NCBI RefSeq assembly: GCF_000499385.1
Contig: NW_013651722.1
Coordinates: 61,511 to 125,510 of the forward strand
Source: Eimeria necatrix
Lineage: Eukaryota; Apicomplexa; Conoidasida; Eucoccidiorida; Eimeriidae
Length of the DNA stretch: 64,000 bases
Direction of reading: 5' to 3'
The notes under the pieces were generated by a model. It saw only the letters and a program-made list of their open reading frames with translations, was not told where the DNA came from and did not search any database. The position numbers and the translations under genes were made by a program. Every line of letters starts with the position of its first letter. Position 1 is the first letter of the stretch. Shown piece after piece: positions 58,353 through 64,000 of this stretch.

Positions 58353-59904
58353 TCATGTAGGCTGAAGGGCTGGTTCTGAAACGTCGACGAGAACTGCTAG
58401 TTGTACTACTGGCGAACTATTTAAAAGGCCGAGTATAGTATGAAATGTCTTTTCAAGGAATCGTAACTGAAAATTTTTCCTCAGTTCGTGGGCTGGTTCA
58501 ATCGGCAGCTCCACGCGACTGTGCCCGTGGCTTTCCGTCGGAGAAAAACTTACCTTTACTTTAAGCATTCCCTGATTCTTACTTCTTATTTCCAAAATTC
58601 ATTGTTGTGTAAGAAAATCACAAATATTTCCTGGTGATAAAAGACGCGCGGCATCTATTACTTCATTGTTAATCGTGGTATTCTAATTAGCTGACGCAGT
58701 GCCAGCGTTCATAACACATAGCATAGGCTAAAGTATAGTTGCAATTGTAGCAACGTACCGGAGTCATCTGAATTCACTTGCTGCAACGAAATTGAAGACG
58801 GCAGCAAGACAACTCGCGCGTCGGTGAGTGTCGCACTAGCTGTCGAGCTTGAAACGCTGCCTTCATGTGCCTGGAATTGCGTTATTGGAGCTTGGGGCGA
58901 GCTACATTGGGGCTCCTCTATGTTAAAAAATTATCCAAGGCATTTTCAGGCCACCTCAGGGCAAGCTTGCACTGAAACGTTTCACGACTTAGCGACTGGA
59001 GTTTCCGTCAAAGTGCATTCGTCCTGCCACAAGTTACTACGCCAGTAAGGAAGGGAGCTTTTATCCCATATCAGGCATAGACACACCTGGAAAACACAGC
59101 GGCAACTTTAAGGCCAGTGGCAAAAACACTACTGCTGCTAATTACGGCAAACTGCTACATGAGGTAGCATACGCATGTGCACCATGTAGATGGGCAAGAG
59201 CACTTATAAAGGACGAATTTCCTAGGGTTGCTAGCCCTCCTGAGTTTTGCAGCAAAACCTACATTTTGTGCTGGCAGTGACCTGGGCAGCAAACTCTATC
59301 GGCTGCGTAACGTAAGATCTGCCGAACCAATGAACCGCTCACTGGCAAGAGACGCTCAAAAAATAGCACTGCTGAGTTCGAAATTACTGTTTCATATTTC
59401 ACTCGACCCCCAAAGAATGGAAAATCCAATGGCCTCGGCAACTGAACAGCTTCAATAGCATTAAAATGCCTGGTTAAGTCCTCTGGAGTTCTACTGAAGA
59501 GCTTCAGCATCAAGAAATCTACTGTCGATGCTGTCTGTACTGAATACAATAAAGTAGATTCACTTTGGACTGCTACGTGCCCCTTTCGTACGCAGCTTCA
59601 CATATACTATTACTCAGTAAAAGCCTTGAAGGATTTAGCAAGTCCAAACAAAATCAGTGCAGATTCAAGCTTCCAAGGGATACATGTTTTTCTTTCTGGA
59701 CGCTTCTCAGTCTCTGCATGGCAGTCCCAACCCCAGGGACTGACTGCAAAGCGCACTGGACGTGAGACCCTCATTACTGCATTCATCGACATACCCTGAT
59801 TTGCATGAGTCTGAAAGCCGTTTCTCGACTAGGTTGAAGCGTTGCGCACTGTTCTCGAGGCCATCTTTGATATGGCCTTGGCACAGATCACCTGCCTCCT
59901 TCAT
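58353..59904 (-). CDS. Unrecognised multi-exon gene (partial model)
   Basis: Several minus-strand segments read like protein and can partly be joined. 59904-59769 starts at an ATG (MKEAGDLCQGHIKDGLE) and ends phase 1; 59539-59403 begins phase 1 (VQTASTVDFLMLKLFSR ... LDFPFFGGR); 59258 to about 59165 follows in phase 0 (VLLQNSGGLATLGNSSFIS). Further down are about 58916-58770 (PITQFQAHEGSVSSSTAS ... SLQQVNSDDS, donor GTACGT) and a last segment about 58540-58353 (VELPIEPAHELRKNFQLRF ... DVSEPALQPT) ending in a stop. The joins below 59165 are unresolved. No domain recognised. It lies upstream of DUS2 on the same strand. Confidence 0.42.
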
Positions 59905-60085
59905 GATATTTGACTGCTCAGCAAACCCTATACTGCCGCAGTCTGCCGCAGTACAATAAGGGCAGCGAACCCTTAACCACCAAACACAGCAGTATCATTC
60001 AGTGCAATCGGCACAGGCCACCTGTTGTCTTCATCATATTTGGCTACTCAGCGAGCCTTAGACTGCTGCAGTCTGCCGCAGCGCT
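59879..60085. repeat. Imperfect direct duplication, period about 131 bp
   Basis: The block around 59879-59955 (GGCACAGATCACCTG ... CTGCCGCAGTCTGCCGCAG) recurs around 60010-60085 (GGCACAGGCCACCTG ... CTGCTGCAGTCTGCCGCAG) with scattered differences. The left copy covers the start codon region of the unrecognised minus-strand gene. Confidence 0.85.
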
Positions 60086-61245
60086 ATTAGACAGTGGAGT
60101 CACCTATGTGTAGTTCGGTAGTCACTGGCTTGCCTTCCATTTTACATATCCGTATTGACATGCCTGTATTTGCGCCACGTGGTGTATTTTTGTATCTGAA
60201 TCTACTAAGCTCCTTATTTAAGTGCTGTGCATCCATCATAGTGGAGTAACTGCATTCTGCAGCGGGCAGATGAGGCCCCCCGAATACTGTTTTTCCAAGT
60301 CCGACACCTGGAAAAATAATATTCGGGGGGGACAAGTTGAGCGATTGTATCCTTCGGCTTCCACGGCCTTTTCTGCGGTTCCAAATTACCCATTCTAGCT
60401 CTTTATTGCTCATTTCCCCTTTGATATTCCCTGCTATGCGAGTTTTTCATCTCTTACTAGAGCGCCGTGCTGTTGGTCGCATGATGACCTGAACATGACA
60501 GCTAAGCGCGCCTCGCAGCGTTCCTGTGCAGAGCCCCTGTATATATCTCAAGACATGCTAAGAATCTCATACCAGTGCAAACACTTTTGCAAATAATGTG
60601 TATGTAATGCCTCAACCTAAGTGACACCGGACAAGTAACGAGCACTCGCCCACTGTTGGATACCAGCTGTCTGTGCGTGCAACCAGCCACTACGCCTTCG
60701 CTCTTGAAGCAGCAACAAGGAGAATCGCCTTCATTCAGGGCAGTCCTAAATAGACGTGTACTTAAAATACTACCTTAATTTCTTCCAGTCCAGAATTCAC
60801 AACATATTGTCGTATCAGTACAGCATTACTTAATGGGATCTTGTTTCATACCTTGCGGCTCTTCGGGTCCTCTTGCTCGTCAGGATAATTCCATGCTTCT
60901 TCTACGCCATACCAATTCTTTTTTACGGTTCTGATTTTTTTTGACCATTGTAGCGCAAGAGATTACTACGAGTCTATGTGAATGCAGATATTTCGTGCTG
61001 GTCGTGTAGGCAGATAACATTTTAGATCTTCTATGGCCGGAACACCAGCCCCTGTACTCTAGCAGCAGGCCAAGCGTTAGATGAGCAGCCAGTGTCGACG
61101 ACGCCTTCTTCTTAAAAGCAAGATTAAGACAGTCTGCGCGTGGACAACGTAACAATCCGGCAAAGACGTCATTTCCCGTCGGTTGGAGCCTCCGACTCCC
61201 AACAGCGAGACCCCAGAGCGGTAGCGCAGCTGCTTAACCACTCCA
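59905..61245. other. Intergenic stretch, no confirmed gene
   Basis: About 1.3 kb. A minus-strand ORF with a true ATG at 60413 (60413-60087, 108 residues, MSNKELEWVIWNRRKGRGSR) and one at 61155-60880 are open but unrecognised. An inverted repeat lies at 60276-60330. Confidence 0.4.
60276..60330. repeat. Imperfect inverted repeat
   Basis: CCCCCCGAATA at 60276-60286 faces TATTCGGGGGG at 60320-60330; internally TTTTTCCA faces GGAAAAA. A transcript could form a long hairpin. Confidence 0.88.
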
Positions 61246-62440
61246 ATGGGAGAAAACCCGCAGCGGCATTACCATGAGAAAAATGCCACTCTCATATGTG
61301 AAAGTCAGGCAGCAGCGGACTATAAGAAGGAGGTCGGCCATCTGAAGGAGATGGATCTACACCCTAAGTCCTTCAAGTCGCTTGCAGAGGCATTCCACGC
61401 GTCCCTGTGTGTTATTCGCTGCCTTAGGGGAATGATTCACCTTCATACAGAACATGAGCACATCGGTTTCATGAGACAGCAAGCGGGGGACTCTGAGTCT
61501 GCAGGAACACTACACACTGAAAGACTGTCACTTGATGCAGACATGTTGGCCCACCAAGCATCGTTTATTGCTGATGACGCAGCGTACGCTGAGTTGCTGG
61601 AGCAGCCCAGCACTTCTTCTCAGGCACTAGGAGGAGCCTCTGCACAAGTAGCGTCCGAAGATAGGATGCCTGCCCCCGAGGTAAATGGAAACTCCTTAAT
61701 GCGAGAGGCCGCGGCGGACTCAACTCCAGAAAAGCGGGCAGCAGCAGCCGTATCTGTCGATGAGCCTACAACAATCAAGGCAGTGCCACCTTCGCCAGAT
61801 TCACCAGGGGCTTCTGCTGCATCCTCTTCAGCTTCGCAGATCCCAGGGGGGACAGAATATGAGCTGTCCGTCTGCAAAGCGCTCTTACTTCTGCAGCAGC
61901 TGGCTCCCAATAGCACTCCGTTGGTGGGAGAATCACCTCCACTGCAGCCTCCACAAGCAGTGCCAGCGTTGCACGCTGCACGTCGGAGTGCACCATACTT
62001 GCCTTGCAACGCCAGTCCCAAAACTAGCAAGCTCACGAGGGTCTATGAAGGAAAAGTCACAGTGCTGTCTGCAGCCATTCTTGAAATCTTACTAAGCGTG
62101 CGACTACTGCAAGGAACTCAGCAGCTAATGCGGGCGGACTTCGCAAGGCTCCTCCACCAACAGCAGAAGCAGCAGCAGCTGCTGCTGAAAACTGTACAGT
62201 CTACTGTAATGAAGCTAGGTGTGTCTGGAATTGACTTCAGCCCCGCGAGAAAACACTTGTGCTGTTGCCTTCTGCTGGCACTAGGACTTGTATAGATACT
62301 CATTTCAGGTCACGAAACTTTCCATAGCATTCGATGAGAATAGGAACGAAGTGACAGTGTGTGTTCGTTCTGCAGAAGCGGAGAGAGATTGCTTCTTGGG
62401 ACGCATGCAGAAACTTTCCTCAGCTGTGGGTCGCAAATGA
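61246..62440 (+). CDS. Unrecognised two-exon protein
   Basis: Exon 1 61246-62205 starts at an ATG; exon 2 62309-62440 ends at TGA; phase 0 junction with GTAATG donor and TTTCAG acceptor; 363 residues. The N-terminal 80 residues are helical and His/Cys containing (SFKSLAEAFHASLCVIRCL, MIHLHTEHEHIGFMRQQ), the middle is Pro/Ser/Ala rich, then a helical block (SAAILEILLSVRLLQGTQQ, MRADFARLLHQQQKQQQ) and a C-terminus with VTKLSIAFDENRNEVTVCV. Reading through the donor gives a 349-residue alternative ending in a Leu/Cys-rich tail, which looks less natural. No family recognised, no signal peptide. Confidence 0.6.
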
Positions 62441-64000
62441 GGTGGAGGCCTGCAAGACGGTGCGGAAGCTTCAAGGACCTTGTCCCTAAGTATATCTTTA
62501 TGTCAAGGGTACCAGTAGTGCTTCTTTGATAAGAGTCCACAAAGGCACTTCAACACAGTTTGAATTCCATGAGTGACACCGCGAAGCTTACGTTCGTGCT
62601 CAGTGAAAAGCATTGAGCTGTGCCATCAAACGAACCGCATCACCAGGAAGTATCCCAGCTGTTCGCTTGGCGGTAGAATGCCATATTGGCTCTCAACAGC
62701 AATCTTTCGCCCTGCCCCTGCGTAAACTATGCTACAGCAAGCTGATACTGGTACGACGTAGCCCCAATGAAGCTCCCTCTGACTAAGTCCGGTTCTTTTT
62801 TAGAGGCGTGGTGAGCGTAGTTCGTCCTGGTAGCGCACCGAATGTGTCGGAGACTGCTGCTCTCTGCCAAACGTTATGAAGCTACAGTGCGCCATCTGCA
62901 ATCAAATGAAGAATAAACAAATGGTCTTACTTCGCTAGGCTCCGCACAAGAAGCGTCCTTCAAATATATCGAAACCGACAGCCATCACATTTAGGTCAAT
63001 ATATGGAGGCTCAGCAGAGGCAAACAGCGTCGCCCCTGCATGCTCTCAAGTGCCGCGACCCTTCCGAACTGCCAGCACTACGCTTTCTGCAACCCAACAC
63101 TGCGAAGGCCCGGCCGACGAACGGTCTACATTCTTCGCTGTTCTCCGATGGCAAGATGAAGTCTCCCTGTCCCTGTCTGTACCTGTGCAAGCCCCAGCAA
63201 TTAAAGCACTACCACCATAACTAAATGGGCACTGAAGAATTTGCGCCTAAGAAACGTCTATAGCTTGTACCACGGCTAACGACAGCGAAAGAAACCGTTT
63301 TACATCAAAAGGTTCCCTTAGTTAGGTGCGCATGAGCCACCTGAAAACGAGATATCGGGCGCCAACAACGAATGGACACTGCCATTCGTTGTTGGCGAGG
63401 ATCGCACCTTTCTCGACAGCCAAATATTCATCAAAAGTGGCAAATGTGCACCCATCCGGCACAGCGCACCACTCTGCCCAGCGCTGTTCCGACCTGCCGG
63501 GCTGTTCGGGGTGCGTAAAAAAACCCAAAGAAGCGAACAGACGGGAAGGCACGCGGCAACATTTTCCCTAGCTATACAAGAGCAAGCAATGCGGTGCAAG
63601 GCGCAGTGTGCTTCTGACCACGCTAGGCTGCTGCGCGCTATAACACCAACATGCAAGAATGGCGCAGAAAGGACAACATTGTCAACAACATGCTTCGCCT
63701 GGAAGAATAAAGATGCACAAATTAGAAAGTGGCAACGCGCCATGAAACAGCAAGCACCCACAAGCAAAGGGTCTGCTGCGATTAACGCGAAAGCCCAAGC
63801 TCACTCTGGCCCTTCGTGATTTGGCTACTGTGCTCATCACACTAGCGGCACCGCCATACCCAGAGAAAGGGCACTCATGCAACATGCGCCTATATGCGAA
63901 CAACGTGCATGAACCAGTGAACTGTGCCGCATATCAGATATAGTGTTGACTTCATATGGGTTCAGAAACACAGACCAAATTGATGCTCATCCCAATAATG
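62441..64000. other. Right-end stretch without confirmed gene
   Basis: Minus-strand frame 63552-63322 (PDGCTFATFDEYLAVEKGA ... VVGARYLVFRWLMRT) and plus-strand frame 63511-63819 (Lys/Ala/Thr rich) overlap each other and neither is recognised. One may be an exon of a gene extending beyond the window. A perfect hairpin lies at 63360-63397. Confidence 0.4.
63360..63397. repeat. Perfect 16 bp inverted repeat, 6-base loop
   Basis: CGCCAACAACGAATGG at 63360-63375 is followed after ACACTG by its exact reverse complement at 63382-63397. Confidence 0.97.

Noticed and set aside
62206..62308. 19-base intron 62290-62308 as alternative to the 103-base intron
   Set aside because: Too short for normal splicing; the GTAATG donor at 62206 gives the same phase and a more natural protein.

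Overview
The window looks like nuclear DNA of a coccidian apicomplexan, most likely Eimeria. It has dense (CAG)n/(CTG)n tracts translated as poly-Gln, poly-Ala or poly-Ser, interspersed telomere-like AAACCCT repeats inside genes, intron-rich eukaryotic genes on both strands, and two nuclear-type tRNA genes. The genus is inferred from this combination, which is known from Eimeria repeat-rich ('R') chromosome segments. Gene models were built by hand: family motifs were located in several frames and joined at GT-AG sites, checking that intron phases agreed and that family motifs were restored across junctions.

Layout. About 1-9.6 kb: an ING-like gene leaving the left edge (-), phosphatidylinositol synthase (+, seven exons, one GC-AG intron) and a 1041-residue zinc-finger protein (-). 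9.6-13.3 kb: no gene recognised. 13.3-22.2 kb: mitochondrial-type cysteine desulfurase NFS1 (+) and an asparaginyl-tRNA synthetase with a hydrophobic leader (+). 22-32.5 kb: tRNA-Gly (-), a CCDC103-like axoneme assembly protein (+), ribose-5-phosphate isomerase (-) and an HROB-like OB-fold protein (+). 33-42 kb: an unrecognised secretory gene (-), splicing factor SF3B5 (+), a J-domain protein (-). 42-45.5 kb: ribosomal protein eS7 (+), tRNA-Lys (+), a POP7/Rpp20-like RNase P/MRP subunit (+). 45.5-64 kb is repeat-poor: a secreted or membrane leishmanolysin-family (M8) protein whose zinc-binding residues appear lost and which carries EGF-like and Ig-like modules (+), a DUS2-type tRNA-dihydrouridine synthase (-), and two unrecognised genes.

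The genes are unlinked housekeeping functions (lipid headgroup synthesis, Fe-S assembly, translation, tRNA processing, splicing, recombination, pentose phosphate pathway) plus parasite-specific ones; there are no operons. CAG density falls sharply near 42-43 kb, so the window appears to cross an R-segment/P-segment boundary. The most striking observations are the apparently inactive leishmanolysin fused to EGF and Ig-like modules, the HROB-like gene assembled from a Q-rich exon plus small downstream exons, and the repeated use of (CTG)n-CAG tracts as 3' splice sites.
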